Below are positions 43,401-51,509 of a stretch of 64,000 bases of DNA, piece after piece. The stretch spans positions 248,001 through 312,000 of the forward strand of contig JADJBE010000026.1 of NCBI GenBank assembly GCA_016703895.1. The letters are read 5' to 3'. Both the position numbers and the translations under genes were made by a program. This stretch comes from Pseudomonadota bacterium (GTDB lineage: Bacteria > Pseudomonadota > Gammaproteobacteria > Steroidobacterales > Steroidobacteraceae). The notes under the pieces were generated by a model, which saw only the letters and a program-made list of their open reading frames with translations, ran no database searches and was not told the origin of the DNA. The stretch's first letter is position 1. Every line of letters begins with the position of its first letter.

Positions 43401-44438
43401 ATGGACACAAGGCTCACTCGTCGTCAATGTCTCGCGACCGCTCTGGGAGCGGCGAGCAGTGCATTGCTGGGTTGCGGCAGCTCACAAGACAACCAGCGGC
43501 AGCGGGTTGCCTACGCGGCCGGCTTTTCACTGCCCAATTCAGTTGACGAGCGGCTTTGGCAAGCGTTCGAGAAGCGCATCGAGGACAGTATTCCGGACAT
43601 GGATCTGCGCCTCGTCATTCGCGGCGAGACGGGGCCAGAGGAAGCGCTGTTTGCAGCCTTGCGGCGCAATCGGATTCAGATTGGTGGCGGGTCTTTTGCG
43701 GGTGTCGCGACTGTCGTTCCCGAAATATCGATGCTGTCGGCGCCATTTTTCTTTGACACGGAACCTGAAGTCGATTTCGTCATGGACCGTTACATGCTAC
43801 CTGCGTTTGCCGCGCTGTTCGCGGCAAAAGGCCTGGAACTACTGCACTGGACTGACGTCGGTTGGGTAAACCTCTATGCCAAGCAAGTCATACTGAAGCC
43901 GGAGGCGGCGCGCGGCGTGCGCCTACGGTCGTCCTCTGCGCTCGCCTCGCAAGCGTTCATCGCGGAGATCGGTGGCGACACCATCACGCTGCCCTTTTCC
44001 GAAGTTGTCCCCGCGCTGCAGACAGGGCTGATCGACGGCGGCGTCACCAGCACCACGATGTACTCCTTGTCAGGGCTCACCAGCGAGGCGCCTAACTTCG
44101 TGCTGACACGGCACAGCTACGACATGGGCGTACTGATGGTCAACAAGGAGTGGCTGGACGGCCTGAGCACTGCCGATCAAGAAGTGATTCGAATCGGTTA
44201 CGGCGGTGCTGAATCCACGCGGCGGGCCGCGCGCGCATCGGTCGAACAACTGCTGACCACGTTGCCAAGCCGGGGCGTCGAGGTCTACGAACCCACCGCC
44301 GAGGAGCGCAAAGTCTGGCGCGATACCGCCTGGCCGTCGCACGAGAAGTTGATCGAGAATGTCGGCGGTAAGGCTCGCGATATTTATGCCACGATGCTAC
44401 GCGGCAAACAGGACTACGCGGCACATGCGACCGCATAG
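43401..44438 (+). CDS. TRAP transporter solute-binding lipoprotein (DctP family), orphan
   Basis: 345 residues from ATG 43401, with TTGAGGA upstream. The signal is Tat-like (TRRQCLATALGAAS) and ends in the lipobox LLGC, so it is probably a lipoprotein. The DctP fold shows AGFSLPNSVDERLWQAF, PEISMLSAPFFFDTEPEVD, a long helix, and the conserved Arg block AARGVRLRSSSALASQAFIAEIGGDTITLPFSEVVPALQTGLIDGGVTS. DctP proteins deliver organic acids to a DctQM permease. No DctQ or DctM is in the window, so it must share one or act without transport. It starts the cupin-VOC-MDR operon. Confidence 0.88.
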   Translation: MDTRLTRRQCLATALGAASSALLGCGSSQDNQRQRVAYAAGFSLPNSVDERLWQAFEKRIEDSIPDMDLRLVIRGETGPEEALFAALRRNRIQIGGGSFAGVATVVPEISMLSAPFFFDTEPEVDFVMDRYMLPAFAALFAAKGLELLHWTDVGWVNLYAKQVILKPEAARGVRLRSSSALASQAFIAEIGGDTITLPFSEVVPALQTGLIDGGVTSTTMYSLSGLTSEAPNFVLTRHSYDMGVLMVNKEWLDGLSTADQEVIRIGYGGAESTRRAARASVEQLLTTLPSRGVEVYEPTAEERKVWRDTAWPSHEKLIENVGGKARDIYATMLRGKQDYAAHATA

Positions 44439-45252
44439 CGAGTTCTTTCAGTCCCAATGGCTGCCGTGGCTAGCTAGCGATCTGGGCGGCATGCGGCCCG
44501 ACGTGTTGGTACGTACACTCAGCCTGGACTCCGACAGCGGCGCCTGCAGTCTCATTGTCCGCTATCCACCGGGCTATTGCTGCGTCGCGCACACGCTCGA
44601 CGTCGATGAGGAGTTTTTTGTGTTGTCGGGCGCGCTGCGGATCGGGGAGCAGGAATATGCTGCGCATACCTACGCGCACTTGCCGCGCCTCTATCCACGT
44701 GCGGCGATCAGTAGCGGCGCCGGTGCGGACGTATTGACGTTTTTCTCTGCTGCGCCTCGTCGCGCGGATGCGACTTCTGCGGCGTTCGACCCTGCCCGAT
44801 TGGTGCTACATCTCGACACCCGCGCGATGAGCGCACACATCGGGCCGCGTAAACACATGGCAAGCGAGGGCTTCAATCATAGTGGCACCGTCCACAAACT
44901 GCTGTTCGACGATCCGCTGACGAAAGACAAAACCTGGATCGCGGGTCTGCCGCCGTACTGGAGCTGCGACACGGTTGAGCGGCATCCGGTCTGTGAGGAG
45001 GAGTTCGCCATCGAGGGTGATATCCATATGCCGAACGGCGTGATGCATGCTGGCGGCTATTTCTGGCGGCCTGAAAACGTTCTACACGGACCCTTCGGCA
45101 CGGTCGGCGGGACGATTCATCTCTGCCGCGGCAAGGGCGGGCTTTACTCCACTCAGTTCTCACCGAGTGAGCGGCCATTCCGCTGGGACCCCGCTTACGA
45201 GCCCATTTTGCCACCCGACTATCAAGCCTACGTACCGAGGGACTCAAGATGA
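44425..45252 (+). CDS. Bicupin-domain protein
   Basis: 275 residues from ATG 44425, overlapping the DctP stop by 14 bases. Two cupin barrels are suggested. The first has VAHTLDVDEEFFVLSG and GEQEYAAHTYAHLPR. The second has CEEEFAIEGDIHMPNGVMHAGGYFWRPENVLHGPFG. Metal ligands (His, Glu, His) are present but not in the strict HxH order. This resembles DUF4437-type or dioxygenase-like cupins, and the product may be a ring-cleaving enzyme or an isomerase. The stop overlaps the VOC start in ATGA. Confidence 0.75.
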   Translation: MRPHSEFFQSQWLPWLASDLGGMRPDVLVRTLSLDSDSGACSLIVRYPPGYCCVAHTLDVDEEFFVLSGALRIGEQEYAAHTYAHLPRLYPRAAISSGAGADVLTFFSAAPRRADATSAAFDPARLVLHLDTRAMSAHIGPRKHMASEGFNHSGTVHKLLFDDPLTKDKTWIAGLPPYWSCDTVERHPVCEEEFAIEGDIHMPNGVMHAGGYFWRPENVLHGPFGTVGGTIHLCRGKGGLYSTQFSPSERPFRWDPAYEPILPPDYQAYVPRDSR

Positions 45253-45739
45253 TCGAATTACCTGCTCGCGTTCTGCCGACCCTGCTGTTAGTGCTGAGCG
45301 CGTTCCTCGGGGCGAGTCAGACTGCCCGCGCCGACTCCTCCTTGCACTTGAAGCGCGTCAATCTGGTAGTTGCCGATCTTGATCGGTCGCTCACGGTGTA
45401 TCGCGACATCCTGGGTTTCAAGGTATTCGAAGTGAGTGAGTCCCCCAAAAGCTCATACTCATACCCGGTGTTCAATTTCCCGAAGCGCGCTCGCTCGCGC
45501 TGACCGAAGTGACGCAGGTGCGCTTGCCGAAGCGTCCCGCCATGCATTTCGGCTGCCCGGTGATCCGTATCGATAATTTCGATACGGTCTATGCGGCGCT
45601 GAAGGTTGCGAAGTTGAAGCTGGTCGAACCTGTCGAATCGACCACGCCGGAAGGCGCGCGATTCCGCGAGATGGCTTTCACCGATCATGACGGCAACCTG
45701 GTCGTTCTCTACGAGTTAAGCAATGACCAACAACAGTAA
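45249..45739 (+). pseudogene. Exported VOC (glyoxalase/dioxygenase) protein, single frameshift
   Basis: The first frame has a signal peptide ending QTARA and then SLHLKRVNLVVADLDRSLTVYRDILGFKVFEV, the start of a VOC fold. It stops at 45503. The second frame gives ARSLALTEVTQVRLPKRPAMHFGCPVIRIDNFD and FREMAFTDHDGNLVVLYEL. Adding one C at the CCC at 45479-45481 joins them into about 163 residues. The metal-binding His of VOC enzymes may lie in MHFGCPV. Co-translated with the flanking cupin and MDR genes (4- and 17-base overlaps). Confidence 0.78.
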
Positions 45740-46730
45740 CGAGCGCGTCGTACTAGTTCGGGATCTCTCGGGTACGCCCCAGCCCGATGATTTTCGCTAC
45801 GAGCGCTGCGCCAAGCCGACGCTTGCCGCAGGGCAAGTACTGGTCGAGACACAGTGGTTGTCGCTCGATCCGTACGTCCGCGCGCTGCTCTCGGGGCGGC
45901 ATTTCTTGCGTCAACCGCAACCTGGCGATGTGCTGCCCGCAAAGAGTGTGGCGCGTGTGGTTGACTCGCGCCATGCGGTGTTCAGCACCGGCGATCATAT
46001 TGTCCTCGAGACAGGCTTGCAGCGTTTCGCCGTCTCGAACGGCGATGACGCCTGGCCACTGCACGCGGGCCACGTGCCCGCCTCCACCGCGCTCGGCATT
46101 CTCGGTATGCCCGGCATGACGGCTTACTTCGGCATGATCGACGTTGCGCAGCTCAAGGCCGGCGACACCGTGTTAGTGTCCGCCGCATCCGGACCAGTGG
46201 GCTCCATGGTCGGCCAAATTGCGCGGCGCAAGGGTGCCCGCGCAATCGGCATTGCCGGCGGACCCAAGAAGTGTGACTGGGCCGTGCGCCACGCGCGCTT
46301 CGATGCCTGCATCGACTACAAAATCGAGTCCGTCGACGAGCGGCTGCGGGAACTGGCGCCACGGGGCGTCGACATCTATTTCGACAACACGGGTGGCGAC
46401 ATCCTCAACACGGTAGTAATGGGCCGGCATCTTGCGATGCACGGTCGTGTGATCCTGTGTGGGCTAATAGCTCAATACAACCTGAAAGACGCACCGCGTG
46501 GACCCAACCTCGGACCGCTGATGGCCTGCCGCGGCAAGATTCTGCCGATGGTCGTGTACGACTATGAAGATCGGCGCGAGGAATTCCTGCGCACCGCGAT
46601 TCCGTGGTTCGAGTCCGGCCAGCTCGCCTATTGCGAAGACATCGTCACCGGTCTCGAGCACGCCGCGGCACAGTTTTGCAAGCTGATGCGGGGCGAGAAT
46701 TTCGGCAAGACGCTGGTGCGAATGACGTAG
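45723..46730 (+). CDS. NADP-dependent MDR oxidoreductase (CurA/leukotriene B4 dehydrogenase type)
   Basis: 335 residues. The zinc-free MDR pattern of this group is complete: TQWLSLDPYVRALLSG, HVPASTALGILGMPGMTAYFGM, VLVSAASGPVGSMVGQIARRKGARAIGIAGG, YFDNTGGDILN and GRVILCGLIAQYN. These enzymes reduce alpha,beta-unsaturated carbonyl compounds with NADPH. It overlaps the VOC gene and closes the DctP-cupin-VOC-MDR operon. Confidence 0.9.
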   Translation: MTNNSNERVVLVRDLSGTPQPDDFRYERCAKPTLAAGQVLVETQWLSLDPYVRALLSGRHFLRQPQPGDVLPAKSVARVVDSRHAVFSTGDHIVLETGLQRFAVSNGDDAWPLHAGHVPASTALGILGMPGMTAYFGMIDVAQLKAGDTVLVSAASGPVGSMVGQIARRKGARAIGIAGGPKKCDWAVRHARFDACIDYKIESVDERLRELAPRGVDIYFDNTGGDILNTVVMGRHLAMHGRVILCGLIAQYNLKDAPRGPNLGPLMACRGKILPMVVYDYEDRREEFLRTAIPWFESGQLAYCEDIVTGLEHAAAQFCKLMRGENFGKTLVRMT

Positions 46731-46756
46731 CTAACGCGACCTAACAACCTCCCAGA

Positions 46757-47398
46757 TCAAGTCCACGGCGGGAAACTGCCCTCGACTGCCAGTGCATCCA
46801 TGCGCGCTCTCAACTCGCGGAGGAAAGCATCCCGATCACCGCCATAGTGCAGCGGCTCGCCAACAAATACATCAACAAAGAACGGCACGAGGATCGCCTC
46901 GCCCTTCGGCAGCGCCTTGCCAAGCCCGTGCATGAAGACGGGGACCACGGGTACGTGCGGAAACCGCTCTACCAAGCGAGCGACGCCGCCCTTGAACTCG
47001 GTCAACTTCTCGGGATCACCGCGCGAGCCCTCGGGAAAGAAGATCAATATGTCGCCGCGCTCGAGTGATTCCTTGACGGGCGCTAACAGATCCTCATCGG
47101 GACGCGAGCGGGTACGGTTGATCGGCACGATGCCAATGACTTTAAGCGCAAACCAGGCCAGCAAGCGGTTACGCAGGAAGTAGTCCGCTGCCGCCACGGG
47201 ATGCACACGCGGCAGCAGCCTGAGCGGCAGCAGCGTCATCAAGGTGATCGTATCTAGATGGCTGTTATGGTTGGCGACCAGCAAGCACGGACCAGCGGCC
47301 GGCAGTCGCTCGCGATGGCGCACGTTCAGGCCGAGTACGATCAGCGCGACGAAGCGCGCGATCACGCCGAAGAAGATCCAGCGTAGCAGCCGTGCCAT
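46757..47398 (-). CDS. 1-acyl-glycerol-3-phosphate acyltransferase family protein (PlsC-like)
   Basis: 213 residues. Block I is NHNSHLD (HX4D), block II NRTRSRPDE, and block III FFPEGSRG, with an N-terminal membrane helix. It transfers acyl chains to lysophosphatidate or similar. It is the last gene of an operon with a CdsA-like cytidylyltransferase and a CDP-alcohol phosphatidyltransferase, so it belongs to a phospholipid-making set. Confidence 0.92.
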   Translation of the reverse strand: MARLLRWIFFGVIARFVALIVLGLNVRHRERLPAAGPCLLVANHNSHLDTITLMTLLPLRLLPRVHPVAAADYFLRNRLLAWFALKVIGIVPINRTRSRPDEDLLAPVKESLERGDILIFFPEGSRGDPEKLTEFKGGVARLVERFPHVPVVPVFMHGLGKALPKGEAILVPFFVDVFVGEPLHYGGDRDAFLRELRARMDALAVEGSFPPWT

Positions 47399-47404
47399 AC
47401 GTGC

Positions 47405-48343
47405 TTAGTAGTAGAAATACTTCATGAAGTGAAAGAACAGCGGCGCCGTGAACGTGAGGCTATCAACACGATCGAGAATGCCACCATGCCCCGGAATCAG
47501 CGACCCGGAGTCCTTCACGTTGAGATCGCGCTTCAGCGCCGAGATAGTCACGTCCCCCAGGAAACCGCCGATACCGATGATCAAACCGACCGCGATCGAA
47601 TGCGCCGGACTGAGCGGCGTCAAGATCGGCGCCAGCCAGACCGCGACAGCGGTTGTCGTCAGCACGCCGCCGAGCAACCCTTCGGCTGTCTTCTTCGGGC
47701 TCACCGTGGGCGTGATCTTGTTGCGCCCGAAGGACTTGCCCCAGACATACTGCGCCACGTCGTTGAGTTGCGTCAGCAAGACGACAAACAACACGAGGCC
47801 GGCACCGCCCACGGTCTGTCCGATGCGCTCCGGCAGTACCAGCAGATAGGCGAGATGCGACAGCGCAAACACCATGGTCAACATGCCCCACTGCAGCGTA
47901 CCGACCGCGCGCAGGAAGTCTTTGGTATCACCGATCATCACCATGCGCGCCGACACCAGCATGAACATCCACACGGGGATCCAGATCACGAACAGCTCGT
48001 ACCAGCGGTCGTAGACCCAGTAGTAATGGATCGGAATCGCGAGATAGCACCAGAACAACACGCGACGATCGGCACGCCGCGTCGGAATGAGTGAGAGGTA
48101 TTCCTTCAGCGCCAAAAATGAGAGAAATGTGAAGAAGCCGATCGCAACGTTGACGTTCAGCGCGACGGCGAGCGCGAAAATGCCCGCCATCCACCACCAA
48201 GAATTCACGCGCTGCACCAGCTCGCTGTAGTCCTTGTTCGGGTTGGCGCGCTTCAGCCACTGCGAGAGCAGCGTGGCGGTGATGAGCGCGACCAGAATAC
48301 CGGCCAATGTCCACAAAACTGGCGGCTGAATTGACCGAATCAT
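47405..48343 (-). CDS. Phosphatidate cytidylyltransferase (CdsA/YnbB-like)
   Basis: 312 residues with about eight membrane helices. The CdsA signature near the C-terminus is complete: SALKRDLNVKDSGSLIPGHGGILDRVDSL. It makes CDP-diacylglycerol. The order with a CDP-alcohol transferase gene (4-base ATGA overlap) resembles the E. coli ynbA-ynbB pair rather than the essential cdsA locus, so this may be a second, specialised enzyme. Confidence 0.92.
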   Translation of the reverse strand: MIRSIQPPVLWTLAGILVALITATLLSQWLKRANPNKDYSELVQRVNSWWWMAGIFALAVALNVNVAIGFFTFLSFLALKEYLSLIPTRRADRRVLFWCYLAIPIHYYWVYDRWYELFVIWIPVWMFMLVSARMVMIGDTKDFLRAVGTLQWGMLTMVFALSHLAYLLVLPERIGQTVGGAGLVLFVVLLTQLNDVAQYVWGKSFGRNKITPTVSPKKTAEGLLGGVLTTTAVAVWLAPILTPLSPAHSIAVGLIIGIGGFLGDVTISALKRDLNVKDSGSLIPGHGGILDRVDSLTFTAPLFFHFMKYFYY

Positions 48344-48951
48344 GCCGCCGCTCCTTCGGCGAGTGCGCGGCGCGCGCGGTTCCAGATCGTAACTAACAGC
48401 AATACGGCTACCGCTCCCATCAATAAGGCTATCCAGTCACTCCGCGGCGCACCTAGTGCCAGGGCGAGCGCCAACACGCCAAACACGAATGCTCGGTCGC
48501 TCTTGCCCATCGGGCCGTCGTACCGTCGGGATGCACCGACTTGGATGGCAACGACACCCGTCATCTCACTGATTACCGCCAGCATGACGACCACAACGAC
48601 CAGGCTGACAGGTACGCCTACCAACAGAGCAAAAGGCAGATACAACATAGCGTCAGCTATCACATCACCCAGCTCGTTCAACACGGCGCCAAGACGAGAC
48701 TTCTGACCATGCTCCCGCGCCAGCATGCCATCCACCGCGTTCAGCGCCATGCGCACGAATAGCACGATGGGAACTGCGAATAATGCGGCGCGCGAACCTT
48801 CTGACCACGCGATCCACGCGCCCGTCGCGCCCGACAGCAGGACTGCCACGATTGTGACTTGATTCGCACTTACACGCGCGCGCGCCAGCGCGCGGACCAA
48901 CGGGCGCAACAGTGCTTGAAACCTCGCCTTGAAGTCATAAATAGACGCCAC
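48340..48951 (-). CDS. CDP-alcohol phosphatidyltransferase (YnbA-like), variant active site
   Basis: 203 residues from GTG 48951, with GGGAG 5 bases upstream; the frame stays open to 49047 but those codons lack features. About six membrane helices. The family motif DxxDGxxAR...G...D...D appears as NAVDGMLAR, then GAVLNELGD: the first and third Asp of the usual four are Asn. The same substitution is, from memory, seen in YnbA-like members, so it may mark a subfamily with altered chemistry, not a defect. It would use the CDP-diacylglycerol made by the next gene. Confidence 0.82.
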   Translation of the reverse strand: MASIYDFKARFQALLRPLVRALARARVSANQVTIVAVLLSGATGAWIAWSEGSRAALFAVPIVLFVRMALNAVDGMLAREHGQKSRLGAVLNELGDVIADAMLYLPFALLVGVPVSLVVVVVMLAVISEMTGVVAIQVGASRRYDGPMGKSDRAFVFGVLALALALGAPRSDWIALLMGAVAVLLLVTIWNRARRALAEGAAA

Positions 48952-49026
48952 AGTGTCTCCCAGCGCCGCACCTGCCCTGTGCGGCGCACAATAATGACAG
49001 AGATACCGCGCTGCGCCATCCCCGGT

Positions 49027-49056
49027 CTTGAATTCCGCGTAGTCCACCCAATCTAT
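49027..49056 (+). promoter_or_regulatory. Sigma-32 heat-shock promoter of hsp20
   Basis: CTTGAAT, 13 bases, then CCCAATCTA. This matches the RpoH consensus CTTGAAA-N13-CCCCATnTA with one mismatch in each box. The expected start of transcription is near 49063, about 37 bases before the hsp20 ATG. Confidence 0.75.
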
Positions 49057-49099
49057 TCGTCAGGTATCACAACAGACAACCCGTTGGAGGAAGTTCACC

Positions 49100-49537
49100 A
49101 TGGCCATCATGCGATATGAGCCCGTCGGATTGGGCCAGCTGCAACAGCAGATCAATCGGCTATTTTCTGGCGCAGACGATTCAGAGAGCAGCGCGGCGAC
49201 GGCCGGCTGGGTGCCAACCGTCGACATCAACGAGTACGACGATCGCTTTCAGCTATTCGTCGATTTGCCAGGTGTCGATCCGAATGCTGTCGAGATCACA
49301 CTCGACAGCGGCGTGCTGACAATTAGCGGCGAACGAACGTCGCCATCTGCTGATGACGGCAGCGGCATGGTCCGGCGCCGCGAGGAGCGTGGCGCAGGCC
49401 AGTTCCATCGCCGCTTCATCCTGCCGGACACGGTGGATGCAGAGAAAGTCACCGCGCGCAACGGTCACGGCGTTCTGGAGATCTCCATCCCGAAACAGGC
49501 GAAGGCACTGCCGCGGCGGATCAAGGTAGCAGCATAA
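49100..49537 (+). CDS. Small heat-shock protein Hsp20 (IbpA-like)
   Basis: 145 residues, ATG 49100 with GGAGGAAG upstream. N-terminus MRYEPVGLGQLQQQINRLF, then the alpha-crystallin domain (WVPTVDINEYDDRFQLFVDLPGVDPNAVEITLDSGVLTISGER), and GVLEISIPKQ near the end. The C-terminal IxI-type tail is IKV. It holds unfolding proteins in a refoldable state. A sigma-32 promoter is readable upstream. Confidence 0.95.
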   Translation: MAIMRYEPVGLGQLQQQINRLFSGADDSESSAATAGWVPTVDINEYDDRFQLFVDLPGVDPNAVEITLDSGVLTISGERTSPSADDGSGMVRRREERGAGQFHRRFILPDTVDAEKVTARNGHGVLEISIPKQAKALPRRIKVAA

Positions 49538-49540
49538 AGC

Positions 49541-49753
49541 CTAACTATCGGGCGGCACTCGTGCCGACTGCAGCAAGCCGGTCGCTGGAAACAGCGGCCG
49601 GCCATTTTCGCCGTACAGCACGTCCTCGATCGCGAATCCCGACGCGCTGAGAATGTGAGTCATTTCCGGCGCAATCGTCTGCTTGAACGCACGGCTCTGG
49701 TACTGGCATTCGGTGCGCCTGACACGGGCGATGCGGCACAGGCACTCAAGCAC
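49541..49753 (-). pseudogene. Possible remnant of a methyltransferase C-terminus
   Basis: The minus-strand frame ending at 49541 reads FKQTIAPEMTHILSASGFAIEDVLYGENGRPLFPATG. This looks like the last strand and loop region of a class I SAM methyltransferase (...LLxxAGFxVExxYG...GxP). Nothing upstream resembles the rest of such a protein and there is no start signal. I regard it as a possible fragment, with low confidence. Confidence 0.25.
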
Positions 49754-49865
49754 ACGACGATAAATAATGTGGGCAGTCGGCCAATGACGGATTCAAACAC
49801 GGTCGGGCTCCAGCGTCCGCATGCGCTATTATCTAGCATCCGACAATCGCACGAATAATTTCAGT

Positions 49866-50336
49866 ATGCTGATCTGGTCCGAGGGCATCACAGTTGCCAG
49901 ATTTGCGGCGTTGGCTCGCGCGACGGCGGTCGAGCGTTGCGGCATCGTCATCACCGAAATGGGCGAGGACTGGCTCAAGGGCACTCTGACGGTCACTACC
50001 GGCACCCAGCAGGCGAACGGAACACTACACACCGGTGCCGCAGCTGTATTAGCCGAATCACTCGCCAGCACCGCTGCCAATGGCGTGATCGATCTCGAGC
50101 GTTTTGCCTGCCTGGGTCAACAGATCAGTTCCAACTACATCAAGACGGTGCCGTTGGGCGCGACGATCACCGGCACCACGCGCCCCCTCAGCATTGCCGC
50201 CAAAACGCAGGTTTGGGGCGTCAATATCGTCGCTGCCAGCGGCGAACTGGTGTGCGTATCGCGTGTGATGATGGCCGTCGTTCCAAGTGCTCAGAACGCG
50301 CTGATACCAGTCAACTCGCGGCCAATCGTCAGCTGA
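49866..50336 (+). CDS. PaaI-type hotdog-fold thioesterase
   Basis: 156 residues from ATG 49866. The hotdog core ANGTLHTGAAAVLAESLASTAANGVIDLERFACLGQQISSNYIKTVPLGATITGTTRPLS matches PaaI/YdiI-like acyl-CoA thioesterases. The usual HGG is HTG, and the catalytic Glu in LAES is kept. It overlaps the convergent acyl-CoA dehydrogenase by 46 bases. A role in releasing CoA from acyl intermediates fits the neighbours. Confidence 0.82.
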   Translation: MLIWSEGITVARFAALARATAVERCGIVITEMGEDWLKGTLTVTTGTQQANGTLHTGAAAVLAESLASTAANGVIDLERFACLGQQISSNYIKTVPLGATITGTTRPLSIAAKTQVWGVNIVAASGELVCVSRVMMAVVPSAQNALIPVNSRPIVS

Positions 50337-51490
50337 TGGATGGTCTCGGTGCCCTCGTAAGTGATGACACTCTCGAGATTCAAGGCATGGCGAATGGGCA
50401 CATAGTCAGCGCTGATACCAGCGCCGCCTAGCATGTCCCGACAATCACGTGCGATATCGAGTGCCATACGACAGTTGTTCCATTTTGCCAGCGAAACCTG
50501 GGACGGGGTCATACGTCCCGAATCCTTGAGCCGCGCGAGCTGCATGGACAGCAGTTGTGCAGTCGTGATCTTGCGGGCCATCTCGGCAAGCCGGATCTGG
50601 ATAGCCTGATTCGCCGCCAACGGCCGGCCAAACAGAATGCGCGACGCGGAGTACTCTAACAACTGAGCCAGACACGCCTGCGCCGCACCGATCACGCCCC
50701 AGGAAATGCCGAAGCGCGCCTGCGTAAGACAGGACAGCGGCGCTTTGAGACCCACGGTGGACCCGGGCAGCATGTTAGCAGCTGGTACGACAACGTCCTC
50801 AAAAAACAACGACCCGGTGGATGACGCACGCAGACTAAACTTACGCTCGATCTCCGGCGTGACGAAGCCCCGTGTGCCGCGCTCGACGATGAAACCGCGC
50901 ATACCGTCGTCGGTCATTGCCCACACGATCGCGAAATCGGCAAACGGTGCGTTCGTGATCCACATCTTGGCGCCGTTCAAGACCCAATCGCCACCACGGC
51001 GCTTGGCGTGGGTCTTCATATTGACGGGATCTGAACCGCCATGGGGTTCGGTAAGCCCGAAGCAGCCTATCAACTCGCCCTTGGCCATCCGCGGCAGATA
51101 CTTGTCTTTCTGCTCATCGCTACCAAAAGTGAAGATCGGATACATGCAGAGCGAGGACTGTACAGAGACGAAACTCCGCATACCGGAGTCGCCGCGCTCG
51201 AGTTCCTGACAGATGAGACCGTAACTCGCGGCGTTCATACCCGCGCAGCCGTAGCCTTCGAGTGACGAGCCGAACAGGCCTAACTCCGCCAAGCCGCCGA
51301 TCAGATCCCTAGGAAACGTGTGGTCCTCGAAGTGCTTTTGAATCACGGGCAGCACTTCTTCATCAACAAAACGTGCCACAGAATCCTGCACCATCCGCTC
51401 ATCGTCGGTGAGCAAACTGCGAACGTCGAACAGATCGAGTGGATCAAGCCCGCGGCGTGCTGGCGTCGGATTGGGTGCTGTGTTTGTCAT
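50291..51490 (-). CDS. Glutaryl-CoA dehydrogenase-like acyl-CoA dehydrogenase
   Basis: 399 residues from ATG 51490. The GcdH hallmarks are present: DDERMVQDSVARFVDEEVLP, GMRSFVSVQSSL (the substrate-binding Arg-Ser pair), GCFGLTEPHGGSDP, WITNAPFADFAIVWA, MLGGAGISADY and the catalytic Glu in TYEGTETIHQLTIGRELTG. It oxidises and decarboxylates glutaryl-CoA to crotonyl-CoA, or a related dicarboxylyl-CoA. It lies 19 bases after the HsaA-like gene, so the two are co-transcribed. Confidence 0.85.
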   Translation of the reverse strand: MTNTAPNPTPARRGLDPLDLFDVRSLLTDDERMVQDSVARFVDEEVLPVIQKHFEDHTFPRDLIGGLAELGLFGSSLEGYGCAGMNAASYGLICQELERGDSGMRSFVSVQSSLCMYPIFTFGSDEQKDKYLPRMAKGELIGCFGLTEPHGGSDPVNMKTHAKRRGGDWVLNGAKMWITNAPFADFAIVWAMTDDGMRGFIVERGTRGFVTPEIERKFSLRASSTGSLFFEDVVVPAANMLPGSTVGLKAPLSCLTQARFGISWGVIGAAQACLAQLLEYSASRILFGRPLAANQAIQIRLAEMARKITTAQLLSMQLARLKDSGRMTPSQVSLAKWNNCRMALDIARDCRDMLGGAGISADYVPIRHALNLESVITYEGTETIHQLTIGRELTGISAF

Positions 51491-51509
51491 TTTCTTAAGC
51501 TCACGCAAT

